A model generated the notes under the pieces. That model did not search any database, was not told the origin of the DNA, and worked only from the letters and a program-made list of their open reading frames with translations. From Candidatus Latescibacterota bacterium (GTDB lineage Bacteria > Latescibacterota > MVCY01): DNA of 10,229 nucleotides. This document shows, piece after piece, positions 1-6,409 of the stretch. Location of the stretch: the NCBI GenBank assembly GCA_030640765.1, contig DAOWIT010000100.1, positions 1-10,229 on the forward strand, in the 5' to 3' direction. The translations under genes and the position numbers were made by a program. Numbering within the stretch: the first letter of the stretch is position 1; every line of letters begins with the position of its first letter.

Positions 1-26
1 AATCCGATGGCAGTGGCTTAGCCCCG

Positions 27-55
27 CCCCGTGGGTAGCTTCACACCCTATGGGG
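27..55 (-). repeat. Stem-loop downstream of binding-protein gene
   Basis: An inverted repeat of about 10 bp (CCCC at 27-30 against GGGG at 52-55, GGGT at 33-36 against ACCC at 45-48, one bulged base, 8-nt loop) lies about 22 nt beyond the stop of the leftward binding-protein gene. It could fold in that transcript and stabilise or end it. No run of T follows on the minus strand, so it is not a canonical intrinsic terminator. Confidence 0.35.
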
Positions 56-77
56 TCAGTCATTGAACAGCTCTTGC

Positions 78-1238
78 CTACTCTGGCAAGGCAAAGTTGC
101 CTTCTCTAACGGTTAGCATCTCAAAGGCCTCTTTGGTAAGGCCATTGTGATCCTCTGGAGAGAAGTTGAAAACGCCGCCCGTTCCGACAAAACCCTTTAT
201 GTTCTCCAACTCGTCTCTGATCTTTATCCTGTTCGGACCAGCTTTCTCCAACGCCTCAATCACCAGTTTCAGCGCATCATAGGCATGTCCGCCGAATGTG
301 CTGACTGGCTCCTTATATTTTTCTTCATAGGCCTTTTTGTATTCGGTCAGAAGCCTCTTCTGGGGGTGATCCTCAGCAAGTGCATCTGCTACCAGGAGCC
401 TCCCCGCTGGGAAGATGATGCCCTCGCCTGCCTCGCCTGCCGCTTTAGCATACTTGATGTTCCCGAATCCATGGCTTTGATAAAGCGGGATTGTCATCCC
501 TAATTGTCTCATATTCTTAGGAACAATGGACTGAGCGGGCACGATGGACCAGTTGACGATGGCTTGGGCATTTGCCCTCTTGATCTTCACCAATTGGGGG
601 GTCATATCGGTATCCCCCGGTCCGTATGTTTCATCCGCCACGATGGTGATCTCCATCTTCTCGGCGTACTTCTTCAACTGCTTCCGTCCCTGATCTCCGA
701 ACCCTGTCGTGCCGGTGATGAGGGCGATCTTCGCTATCCCTTTACCCTGCATATGCTCGTAGATTCGGATGACTGCATCGCTGTCCTTCTGAGGGGTCTT
801 GAACACCCAGTGTCGCTCGGCAACAGGTGAGACGATCGCTTCAGCAGCCGCACAGGAAACAAGAGGCACCTCGGCCTTTTCGACAATAGGGACGATCGCC
901 ATCGTGGTGCCGCTTCTGGACGGCCCGATAATAACCAGTACCTTGTCCTTCTCGATCAGCTTGTTGACCGCGTTGACCGTCTTGGTCTCATCCCCCACCG
1001 TGTCCTCGATGATCAGATCCAGTGGATAACCATTGATGCCACCGGCCGCATTGATCTCTTCTTTGATCATCTCAACCGTTTTTTTCTCCGGCTCCCCGAG
1101 CCACGAAGCGGGACCTGTTATGGCAAAAATAGCCCCTACCTTATAAGCTTTTTTCTCCTTAGCACAACCAGAGATTAGCATAAGGAGAAACATTGATAAG
1201 CAGAACAATCCGATCCACTTGCTGTTTAATTTAAACAT
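78..1238 (-). CDS. Branched-chain amino acid-type ABC transporter substrate-binding lipoprotein (Liv family)
   Basis: This encodes a solute-binding lipoprotein that captures a ligand in the periplasm for an ABC importer. With the start chosen here it has 386 residues. A lipoprotein signal (K3, K7, hydrophobic residues 8-22, lipobox ISGC with C25) is followed by a periplasmic binding protein fold of the Peripla_BP_6/LivJ type, starting KVGAIFAITGP and continuing with the characteristic GGINGYPL, ED..GDETK and IGPSRSGTT segments. Length is normal for the family. An upstream ATG at 1322 would add 28 residues ahead of the lipoprotein signal, lies inside a palindrome and lacks a ribosome site; the ATG at 1238 has AAGGAGG four bases upstream. 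Family members bind amino acids, amides or aromatic acids, and the ligand cannot be read from sequence. The nearby CoA ligase makes an aryl or branched-chain acid plausible (inference). Permease and ATPase genes are not in the window and may follow to the left. Confidence 0.92.
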   Translation of the reverse strand: MFKLNSKWIGLFCLSMFLLMLISGCAKEKKAYKVGAIFAITGPASWLGEPEKKTVEMIKEEINAAGGINGYPLDLIIEDTVGDETKTVNAVNKLIEKDKVLVIIGPSRSGTTMAIVPIVEKAEVPLVSCAAAEAIVSPVAERHWVFKTPQKDSDAVIRIYEHMQGKGIAKIALITGTTGFGDQGRKQLKKYAEKMEITIVADETYGPGDTDMTPQLVKIKRANAQAIVNWSIVPAQSIVPKNMRQLGMTIPLYQSHGFGNIKYAKAAGEAGEGIIFPAGRLLVADALAEDHPQKRLLTEYKKAYEEKYKEPVSTFGGHAYDALKLVIEALEKAGPNRIKIRDELENIKGFVGTGGVFNFSPEDHNGLTKEAFEMLTVREGNFALPE

Positions 1239-1242
1239 TTTC

Positions 1243-1249
1243 CCTCCTT
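1243..1249 (-). promoter_or_regulatory. Ribosome binding site deciding the start of the binding-protein gene
   Basis: AAGGAGG on the minus strand lies four bases before the ATG at 1236-1238. It supports the downstream start, which puts the lipoprotein signal at the N-terminus, over the longer reading frame from 1322. Confidence 0.8.
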
Positions 1250-1259
1250 TTCGTTTTCC

Positions 1260-1296
1260 GGAGGAGGACTGCCGAGGGAAATGGCAGCCCTCCTCC
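1260..1296. repeat. 14-bp inverted repeat in leader of binding-protein gene
   Basis: Arms 1260-1273 and 1283-1296 are complementary at 13 of 14 positions (one A/C mismatch) around a 9-nt loop. The stem is GC-rich and ends about 11 bases before the Shine-Dalgarno site of the binding-protein gene. No T-run follows on either strand, so it is more likely a leader or mRNA-processing hairpin than a terminator. Confidence 0.7.
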
Positions 1297-1307
1297 AGGG
1301 GTTTGTC

Positions 1308-1336
1308 GTAGGGACAGAACATTGTTCTGTCTCTAC
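1308..1336. repeat. 29-bp REP-like palindrome
   Basis: Two 14-bp arms (1308-1321 and 1323-1336) are complementary except for one G/T pair (1312/1332) and are separated by a single base, giving a nearly perfect palindrome built on the core GACAGAACA. It begins 12 bases after the stop of the barrel gene. The GTAGGGACAG...CTGTCTCTAC form resembles dispersed REP/MITE-like palindromes that I recall from many bacterial genomes. Family identity would need a genome-wide copy count. It may also protect the 3' end of the barrel mRNA. Confidence 0.65.
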
Positions 1337-1347
1337 AATTATAACAT

Positions 1348-2472
1348 CTAGAACAGATAGGTTAAGCAGACATTGGTGGCTAGCTGTGTCGCGGTTCCAC
1401 TGAGCACATAGGGGCCGTTGTGTAGAAGGCCTTGGCTCAGGAGCAGATCCACCAGCACCTTTTTGTAGGTTGCCCGGACGCCGAAGTTATAGGCGAAGGC
1501 TGCCGTTTTCCCGTTCGCTGCGGTGTTGTCGCCACTGACCATGGTTAGTGTAGCGCTGGCACCACCGCGTCCGATCAGCCAGGAGTTCAACGGCTTCTCG
1601 TAACCACCAAGGTAAGTTGCTGTTATGGTAGTTACACTAACATCGCCTGCCGGAGGAGAGGTGGTGTTCATGTTGACATCGAGGACCACCCCGGTGACCA
1701 GCATGGACTTATCCGCACCCCTCTTGTTGACGCCGCAACCTATGTTCACGCCTATGTCGGAGGCCTCAGTAGCACCGTCCACTACCGGATCGGTGCTGTA
1801 GCGCACGCCTAGGACTGGGATCAGTTTTTTCCCATCGCCTTTGTCCATTATCAGACGGGCATCCACGTTCACACCAATACCACCGGTGCTCGCGATTGCT
1901 GCGGGTGCATCATCCGAGAAGCTGGCCATATGGACGCGTGCTCCCAGATCGACATCACCCAGAGCTATGGGCTTGGTTACTCCGACCGCGGCATCCACCG
2001 ACATGGCACTGGCGGCTTCTTCCAGGGCGTTCTCACTGCCGGCAATCCCGAGAACTACACGGCCACCAACCGTCATATCGCCCATCTTCTTGGCCAAGAA
2101 GAGGTCTGGGAACGGCCTCAGGCTTCCGGCCAAACCAGGAAGATTTCCGCCTGCAGTAGGCAACGCTGCCCGAAGGGCTGTAAAGCCAACGGCGCCAGGC
2201 AAATTGTAATGAATAGCCCAGGCACAATCATCCTTCTTGACCAGCAGGCCGCTCATCATATTATCGGGAACTTGCCCTGCAGGAATATTGGGGATGATCC
2301 ACAGCGCGTCGGCGAACTGGAGCATACGTCCGGGGTAGATCGCATAGTTGGACGTATCAAGCATGAAGCGATGCTCTCCGCCCAACGCATTCCAGCGGGC
2401 CGAGGCGGCAAAGACGGTTGAACTTGCCACCAACAGTAGACCCATCAGTATTATCAAGGACAATTTCTTCAT
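1348..2472 (-). CDS. Putative outer-membrane beta-barrel protein, unnamed family
   Basis: The 374-residue product has a clear Sec signal peptide: K2K3, hydrophobic residues 4-21, and a probable cleavage site after VFA at residue 22. The mature protein is rich in alternating hydrophobic/polar strands, glycine, serine and threonine, has no predicted hydrophobic helices, and ends in NVCLTYLF. A C-terminal aromatic residue is the usual BAM-complex signal of outer-membrane barrels. Near the mature N-terminus is the motif WNALGGEHRFMLD...YAIYPG (residues 27-48), which I recall from uncharacterised exported proteins of several candidate phyla; I cannot name the family. The start is supported by AAAGGAG at 2480-2486. 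It lies between the ACT-protein and binding-protein genes on the same strand, which suggests it could be the outer-membrane channel for the same ligand (inference). A lipid or hydrophobe transporter of the FadL/TodX kind is an alternative. Confidence 0.75.
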   Translation of the reverse strand: MKKLSLIILMGLLLVASSTVFAASARWNALGGEHRFMLDTSNYAIYPGRMLQFADALWIIPNIPAGQVPDNMMSGLLVKKDDCAWAIHYNLPGAVGFTALRAALPTAGGNLPGLAGSLRPFPDLFLAKKMGDMTVGGRVVLGIAGSENALEEAASAMSVDAAVGVTKPIALGDVDLGARVHMASFSDDAPAAIASTGGIGVNVDARLIMDKGDGKKLIPVLGVRYSTDPVVDGATEASDIGVNIGCGVNKRGADKSMLVTGVVLDVNMNTTSPPAGDVSVTTITATYLGGYEKPLNSWLIGRGGASATLTMVSGDNTAANGKTAAFAYNFGVRATYKKVLVDLLLSQGLLHNGPYVLSGTATQLATNVCLTYLF

Positions 2473-2553
2473 CTTAAGGCTCCTTTAGTTTAAAGGTTAA
2501 GCTTGTCAAGTGCCCAGCTCCCAATAAGAAACGGTCTTTAGCTCCTTAGATTC

Positions 2554-2566
2554 TCACCTCCTTTCT
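2554..2566 (-). promoter_or_regulatory. Orphan strong Shine-Dalgarno sequence
   Basis: The minus strand reads AGAAAGGAGGTGA, an almost complete complement of the usual 3' end of 16S rRNA, but no ATG, GTG or TTG at workable spacing opens a frame longer than a few codons. It lies about 80 bases ahead of the barrel gene start, in the leader after the ACT-protein gene. It may be a ribosome standby site or the remnant of a lost gene start. Confidence 0.5.
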
Positions 2567-2612
2567 GCCGCAAGATTTTTTATAAAGGGAATGGGATGGT
2601 AATGGCATCGTC

Positions 2613-3044
2613 CTACAGCGAGTAGACCTGTTCTTCGCTCAGCAGGTGGATGCCGTTTTTCTGAAATAGGGCGATGGCACCCTGGGGGTTCTCGGCCCGG
2701 AAGATCACCACTGCATTCTGGCCCGATTTCTCCACAAAGGCGTACATATACTCCACATTGATGCCGCCAGAGTCGCAGATGCCCAGTATCTGGGCCAGCC
2801 CCCCCGGCTTGTCCTCCACCTCCACGGCCAATACATCGGTCTGACTGATGGTAAGCCCAGAACTTTTCAGAACCTGTTGCGCCTTATCAGGTTTGTCCAC
2901 AATCAGCCTCAGGATACCGAAGTCAGAGGTGTCAGCCAAAGAGAGCGCCCGGATGTTGATGCCCGCTTCTTTCAAAACCTCGCTCACCTCGTGTAGTCGG
3001 CCAGAGCGGTTTTCCAAGAATACCGAAATCTGTTTGACTAACAT
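2613..3044 (-). CDS. Tandem ACT-domain protein (amino-acid-binding regulatory protein)
   Basis: The 143-residue protein consists of two ACT domains back to back. The first (about residues 1-68) begins [30 protein letters not shown] and the second (about 70-140) begins [18 protein letters not shown]. Each carries the ACT ligand-loop pattern (N/D-x-x-G-x-L) followed by a helix and a GIN-type strand. There is no catalytic domain. Small stand-alone two-ACT proteins of this type are often found next to phenylacetate-CoA ligase genes and are thought to sense an amino acid or related acid; that matches the position here, two genes downstream of a PaaK homologue. GGGGAGGT at 3053-3060 supports the start. 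It lies 48 bases after the amidohydrolase stop, probably in the same transcript. The ligand is unknown. Confidence 0.9.
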   Translation of the reverse strand: MLVKQISVFLENRSGRLHEVSEVLKEAGINIRALSLADTSDFGILRLIVDKPDKAQQVLKSSGLTISQTDVLAVEVEDKPGGLAQILGICDSGGINVEYMYAFVEKSGQNAVVIFRAENPQGAIALFQKNGIHLLSEEQVYSL

Positions 3045-3092
3045 TTTCCAAGACCTCCCCGTGTGTAAGTGTAGCCCTTTGGGTATAAAATC

Positions 3093-3887
3093 TCACAGGC
3101 CCAACAACCTGGCACTATTGGCCCAGAGGATTTTCTCCTTGGCCTGGTCAGAAATGTCCAATTCCAATATCTGCTTCACCTCAACCTGTTGGTCGGTCCA
3201 GGGGGAGTCAGTGCCAAACAGGATTCTGTCGAAGCTGTGCTTAGCCATAATTCTCAGCATTCTATCGGTTGCTAAGTGCCCAAATGTATAAGAGGTGTCA
3301 AGATATAACTCTTTGCCTAACAGATACTGCTCAACCTGATCCCACATTCGGAATCCGCCCAGGTGAGCAGCGATAATCCTCAAGGAAGGAAAATTATCCA
3401 CCACCCGGGAGATTCTCTGGGGGGTGCCGTGAAACGGGGCGGAGAAGGCAATATCCTCCCCGGCATGAAACAGAAGCGTCAGACCAGCCGCAGCAAGTTT
3501 CTCGTATATCGGAAACATCAACCGATCGTCAGGATAGAAGTCCTGAAACTCAGGGTGAAGTTTGACCCCGGACATTCCCAGCTCCCTGATCCGGTCGATC
3601 TCCTCCTCCCAGTCCTTCTGTCCTGGGTAAATGGTGCCAAAAGAGAGCACTCCGTTGCCAACCACCCCTTTAGCCCAATCGTTGATAGTCCTCACCTGGG
3701 AGGGCTTGGTAGAGACAGGCTGAAGCACCGAGATGCTGATGCCCGCCCTTTTCATTGAGGTCTTGAGGTCGGAGACAGTGCCATCCAGGATCGCCCGGGA
3801 GTGGTTCATCTCCAACAACGCGCTAATTGCCTTTGAAGCTAGTTCATTCGCAAAAGCATGGGCGTGGATGTCAATGATCTTGGTCAT
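3093..3887 (-). CDS. Amidohydrolase 2 family metal-dependent hydrolase or decarboxylase
   Basis: The 264-residue product is a TIM-barrel protein of the amidohydrolase 2 family (PF04909 type). The metal-binding residues are visible in order: DIHAH with H8 and H10 after the first strand, KLHPEF with H111, LLFHAGED with H141, IAAHLGG with H175 and FGTDSPW with D227. Members hydrolyse amides or lactones, or decarboxylate aromatic acids without oxygen (the aminocarboxymuconate-semialdehyde and gamma-resorcylate decarboxylase branch). The substrate cannot be told here, but the neighbour downstream of an acyl-CoA ligase suggests an acid or lactone of the same pathway (inference). The start codon lies within a heptanucleotide tandem repeat and has no recognisable Shine-Dalgarno site; an in-frame TGA just upstream rules out a longer form. 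The CoA-ligase stop is 61 bases upstream. Confidence 0.88.
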   Translation of the reverse strand: MTKIIDIHAHAFANELASKAISALLEMNHSRAILDGTVSDLKTSMKRAGISISVLQPVSTKPSQVRTINDWAKGVVGNGVLSFGTIYPGQKDWEEEIDRIRELGMSGVKLHPEFQDFYPDDRLMFPIYEKLAAAGLTLLFHAGEDIAFSAPFHGTPQRISRVVDNFPSLRIIAAHLGGFRMWDQVEQYLLGKELYLDTSYTFGHLATDRMLRIMAKHSFDRILFGTDSPWTDQQVEVKQILELDISDQAKEKILWANSARLLGL

Positions 3888-3910
3888 CAGTCATTGGTCA
3901 CTGGTCATTA
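3883..3910. repeat. Heptanucleotide tandem repeat, four units
   Basis: On the plus strand four 7-base units follow each other without gap: GTCATCA, GTCATTG, GTCACTG, GTCATTA (consensus GTCAYTR), and a partial unit GTT follows. Read on the minus strand each unit supplies ATGAC or GTGAC, so start-like codons occur every seven bases in rotating frames. The unit at 3883-3889 contains the ATG of the amidohydrolase. Similar heptanucleotide short tandem repeats are known from cyanobacterial genomes. Confidence 0.75.
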
Positions 3911-3948
3911 GTTAAAACTGCCCAGAAGGTTGAATCTTTCGTTTTGGT

Positions 3949-5250
3949 TCACATAATCCTCTTATCAATTACCCGCTTGGCCTTTCCCATGCTGCGTTCG
4001 ATACTCTTAGGTTCTACCAGTTTGACTTTAGTGCGCAGTGCCAGAACGCTCTCGATTTCACTTTGAATCTTTTTCTCCAACGTCTCCAGTTTCTTAATCT
4101 CATCGGAGAAGAACTTTTCGTCCACCTCCACCCAGATTTCTAATTCATCCAGTCCCTTGCTTCTGGTCACCACTAACTGGTAATGAGGCTTGGCCTCTTC
4201 GATCTCCAGCAGTACACTTTCTACTTGAGAGGGGAATACATTGACGCCCCGGATGACCAACATATCGTCAGTCCTTCCCTTTAGTTTGTTTATCCGGGGA
4301 GCAGTTCGGCCACAGTGTGGGCAGGGTTGATAGGTGATACGGGTTATATCGCCGGTACGGTAGCGGATAAGGGGCATTGCTTTCTTGGTTAAGGTGGTAA
4401 GCACCAGTTCGCCGTCCTGGTCCTCACCCAATACCTCTCCAGTATTAGGATCGATGATCTCCGGCAGGAAGTGGTCTGCCCACAGGTGAAGTCCCTCTTT
4501 GCCCGGACATTCGACAGCTACTCCGGGTCCGATGATCTCCGAGAGTCCATAGATGTCACAGGCAATGATGCCCCAGGTTTTTTCCAGCTCTCGTCTCATC
4601 CCCTCGCTCCAGGGCTCGGCGCCAAAAACCCCGATCTTTATGCTGGTTAAAGCGGGGTCAACCCCCATCTCTGAAATAACCTCAGCCATATGAAGGGCAT
4701 AGGAAGGGGTGCAGGTAAGTATAGTGGCCCCAAAATCTTGCATCAGCTTTATCTGCCTTTTTGTCCCTCCGGAGGAGATGGGTACGACGGCCGCACCAAG
4801 CTCCAGCGCTCCGTAGTGGATTCCCAAGCCTCCGGTAAACAGCCCGTAGCCGTAAGCATTATGGACGATATCCGCCGATGTTCCCCCGGTGCACGCGAGG
4901 GTCCTAGCCATCACTTCGGCCCATAGGGCCACATCCTCCCGGTTGTAGGCAACTACGGTAACAGTACCAGTGGTACCAGAGGAGGCGTGAATTTCCGCAA
5001 TGTCCGCTAAATCAGTAGTGAGCAGCCCGAAGGGATAATTTTTCCGCAGATCGTCCTTGACGGTGAAGGGCAGCTGGGGGAGGCTTTCTAAAGAGGTTAT
5101 CTGGGAGGGCACAATCCCCGTTTCTAAAAATCTATTCTGGTAGAAGGGAACCTTGTTGCACACTGTTTCTACCACTCCTCTTAAGCGCTTGCTCTGCAAG
5201 GCTTCCAGGTCTTTCCTCTCCATACATTCGTATTTCTCGTTCCAAATCAT
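3949..5250 (-). CDS. paaK: Phenylacetate-CoA ligase family protein
   Basis: This 433-residue AMP-forming ligase activates an aryl acid such as phenylacetate to its CoA thioester in the cytoplasm. The P-loop-like motif SSGTTG is at residues 90-95, the adenylate-binding YGLSE at 234-238, RYRTGD at 296-301, the hinge region GRTDDM at 325-330, and the C-terminal catalytic-lysine region GKAKRVID near 422. A CPHC pair with a further cysteine upstream (about 305-315) matches the metal-binding loop often seen in anaerobic PaaK-type ligases. Length fits the family exactly with this start. An earlier ATG at 5373 would add 41 residues with no family counterpart and starts inside a terminator hairpin, while this ATG has AGGAGG seven bases upstream. 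It leads the run ligase, amidohydrolase, ACT protein. Indoleacetate, phenylacetate or hydroxyphenylacetate from amino-acid breakdown are possible substrates. Confidence 0.92.
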   Translation of the reverse strand: MIWNEKYECMERKDLEALQSKRLRGVVETVCNKVPFYQNRFLETGIVPSQITSLESLPQLPFTVKDDLRKNYPFGLLTTDLADIAEIHASSGTTGTVTVVAYNREDVALWAEVMARTLACTGGTSADIVHNAYGYGLFTGGLGIHYGALELGAAVVPISSGGTKRQIKLMQDFGATILTCTPSYALHMAEVISEMGVDPALTSIKIGVFGAEPWSEGMRRELEKTWGIIACDIYGLSEIIGPGVAVECPGKEGLHLWADHFLPEIIDPNTGEVLGEDQDGELVLTTLTKKAMPLIRYRTGDITRITYQPCPHCGRTAPRINKLKGRTDDMLVIRGVNVFPSQVESVLLEIEEAKPHYQLVVTRSKGLDELEIWVEVDEKFFSDEIKKLETLEKKIQSEIESVLALRTKVKLVEPKSIERSMGKAKRVIDKRIM

Positions 5251-5257
5251 ATATTTT

Positions 5258-5263
5258 CCTCCT
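5258..5263 (-). promoter_or_regulatory. Ribosome binding site deciding the start of the CoA ligase
   Basis: AGGAGG on the minus strand lies seven bases before the ATG at 5248-5250. It marks the family-consistent start and argues against the longer frame from 5373. Confidence 0.8.
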
Positions 5264-5361
5264 GAATTGGGCAAATTTACGAGGGAGACCTCGGGGCATA
5301 GAGCTCTAAGATTTTTAGTGTTAGGTAAGGGAGAGAATGGATGAAAGGAGAAAGAGGCGTT

Positions 5362-5405
5362 GCAAAACTGCACGAGGCTGGACTTGTGGAACCAGCCTCG
5401 TGCAG
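5362..5405 (-). terminator. Intrinsic terminator after the corrinoid-protein gene
   Basis: Perfect 14-bp arms (5368-5381 and 5392-5405) with a 10-nt loop form a GC-rich stem 16 bases beyond the stop of the corrinoid-protein gene. On the minus strand the stem is followed directly by TTTTGC, a short U-tract. It separates the tRNA-Lys/corrinoid unit from the CoA-ligase unit, so the ligase probably has its own promoter in 5264-5361; I see no convincing consensus there. Confidence 0.8.
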
Positions 5406-5421
5406 CTTGAGGAGAAACAAA

Positions 5422-6063
5422 TTATCCAGCAATCCCCAATAGTTCTTTTGCCTTGTCTGCGGCTGAGGCGGCATCAGGGGCATAGCCATCGGCACCTATC
5501 TCATCGGCATATTGTTGAGTTACCGGTGCCCCCCCGATCATAGTCTTCACTTTCTCTCTTACTCCGGCACTTTTCAGACTCTCAATGACCGTTTTCATCC
5601 CTGGCATCGTGGTGGTCAGAAGCGCAGATATAGCTACAACGTCCACCTTTTGATTCTGTACAACCTCAACAAACTTCTCCGGCCCCACATCGATGCCTAA
5701 GTCGATGACTTCAAATCCTGCTCCCTCCAGCATCATTGCTACTAAGTTCTTGCCAATGTCGTGCAAGTCTCCTTTCGCTGTCCCGATGGCAATAGAGCCT
5801 ATCTCTTGGACTCCTGCGTCGCTCAAAAGAGGCCTGAGCACATCCATAGCGCTGTGCATAGCCCGGGCAGCGATCAAGACCTCAGGTACATAGAACTCGT
5901 TGTTCTTAAATTTCTGTCCTACTACATTCATCCCGGCAATAAGCCCCTGGTTTAGAATTTGTCCTGGATGGAGACCTTCGTCAACAGCTTCTTGTGTTAA
6001 CCGTTTAACCTCTGGGGCGTTTCCCTTGATCAAATTCTCCGCCACCGCTTGCAGATCCGCCAT
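5422..6063 (-). CDS. Methyltransferase cognate corrinoid protein (MtbC/MtmC-like)
   Basis: The 213-residue product has the two-part structure of corrinoid proteins of one-carbon methyltransferase systems: an N-terminal helical cap (about 1-85) and a C-terminal Rossmann-like B12-binding domain (about 88-213). The cobalt-ligand motif GDLHDIGKN is at 98-106, with H101 as the lower axial ligand, followed by SALLTTTM at 146-153 and GGAPVT at 177-182, the other conserved B12-pocket segments. Length is typical. Such proteins carry a methyl group from a substrate methyltransferase (methylamine, glycine betaine, methoxylated aromatic type) to a second methyltransferase acting on tetrahydrofolate or coenzyme M. 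No partner methyltransferase or reactivating protein is visible nearby. AAGGAGG at 6070-6076 with six-base spacing fixes the start. It lies 71 bases downstream of tRNA-Lys on the same strand and ends in a strong terminator. Confidence 0.93.
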   Translation of the reverse strand: MADLQAVAENLIKGNAPEVKRLTQEAVDEGLHPGQILNQGLIAGMNVVGQKFKNNEFYVPEVLIAARAMHSAMDVLRPLLSDAGVQEIGSIAIGTAKGDLHDIGKNLVAMMLEGAGFEVIDLGIDVGPEKFVEVVQNQKVDVVAISALLTTTMPGMKTVIESLKSAGVREKVKTMIGGAPVTQQYADEIGADGYAPDAASAADKAKELLGIAG

Positions 6064-6134
6064 TCTTTTCCTCCTTTTTAGTTATGCCAGTCGGCAAATT
6101 GAATTACTACCTTTTGTTTGCGTTGAGATGACTC

Positions 6135-6210
6135 TGGTGCGCCCACAGGGAATCGAACCCGGAACCTACGGATTAAGAGTCCGTTGCTCTACCAATTGAG
6201 CTATGGGCGC
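6135..6210 (-). tRNA. trnK: tRNA-Lys (anticodon CTT)
   Basis: A complete 76-nt cloverleaf with encoded CCA is readable. The acceptor stem GCGCCCA pairs with TGGGCGC, the discriminator base is A, the D-arm contains AGCTCAATTGGTAGAGC, the anticodon stem ACGGA/TCCGT encloses the loop CTCTTAA with anticodon CTT at 6175-6177, and the T-arm contains GGTTCGATTCC. It reads AAG lysine codons. Nothing looks degenerate. Confidence 0.97.
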
Positions 6211-6226
6211 AGAGTAATTAACCCCT

Positions 6227-6255
6227 AAAATAGTAGATGGGGATTAGATTGTCAA
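6227..6255 (-). promoter_or_regulatory. Sigma70-type promoter of tRNA-Lys
   Basis: On the minus strand a perfect -35 box TTGACA (6250-6255) is followed by a 17-base spacer and a -10 box TATTTT (6227-6232, four of six consensus bases). The predicted transcript start near 6220 is about ten bases before the mature tRNA 5' end. It may also drive the corrinoid-protein gene, since no clear terminator separates the two. Confidence 0.75.
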
Positions 6256-6409
6256 CAGAAAATTAACCCAATATGAAAAAAAACGGCAGTGACCCCCTAT
6301 TGGCTTGAACAGATGGCTCAGCTTTCGCTGAAAAGTGGTGGGTGCATAAAATCTTTTTTCGGTGTTTTTCAGTGTTCAAATTTTCGGATCTTAGGGTAAA
6401 TTGTCTTTT
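6256..6409. other. Non-coding stretch between tRNA-Lys promoter and kinase gene
   Basis: No gene is seen. The region holds a run of eight A (T on the minus strand) at about 6276-6284, a small hairpin with stem TCAGC/GCTGA at 6318-6331 around a tetraloop (GAAA on the minus strand), and T-rich plus-strand tracts at 6354-6368. It is the 3' flank of the leftward kinase gene, and transcription probably ends here, but no hairpin lies directly ahead of the T-run, so I do not call a terminator. Confidence 0.5.

Noticed and set aside
73..90. Hairpin CTTGCC/GGCAAG across the binding-protein stop as terminator
   Set aside because: The stem is only 6 bp, overlaps coding sequence and is not followed by T residues.
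1239..1322. N-terminal extension of the binding protein from ATG 1322
   Set aside because: It adds 28 charged residues before the lipoprotein signal, begins inside a palindrome and has no ribosome site.
1841..2421. Several open frames opposite the barrel gene
   Set aside because: They are antisense shadows of a gene with signal peptide and ribosome site, with proline/arginine-rich compositions typical of shadow frames.
2504..2509. TTGACA (minus strand) as -35 box for the barrel gene
   Set aside because: No -10 box occurs at workable spacing, and transcription would start on top of the Shine-Dalgarno site.
3883..3910. CRISPR array
   Set aside because: The heptamers are contiguous with no spacers; this is a simple tandem repeat.
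5251..5373. N-terminal extension of the CoA ligase from ATG 5373
   Set aside because: Its start lies in the terminator hairpin, it has no family counterpart, and AGGAGG marks the ATG at 5250.
6276..6331. Terminator for the kinase gene (T-run with upstream hairpin)
   Set aside because: The TCAGC/GCTGA hairpin lies over 30 bases from the run of eight T, so the parts do not form a standard intrinsic terminator.
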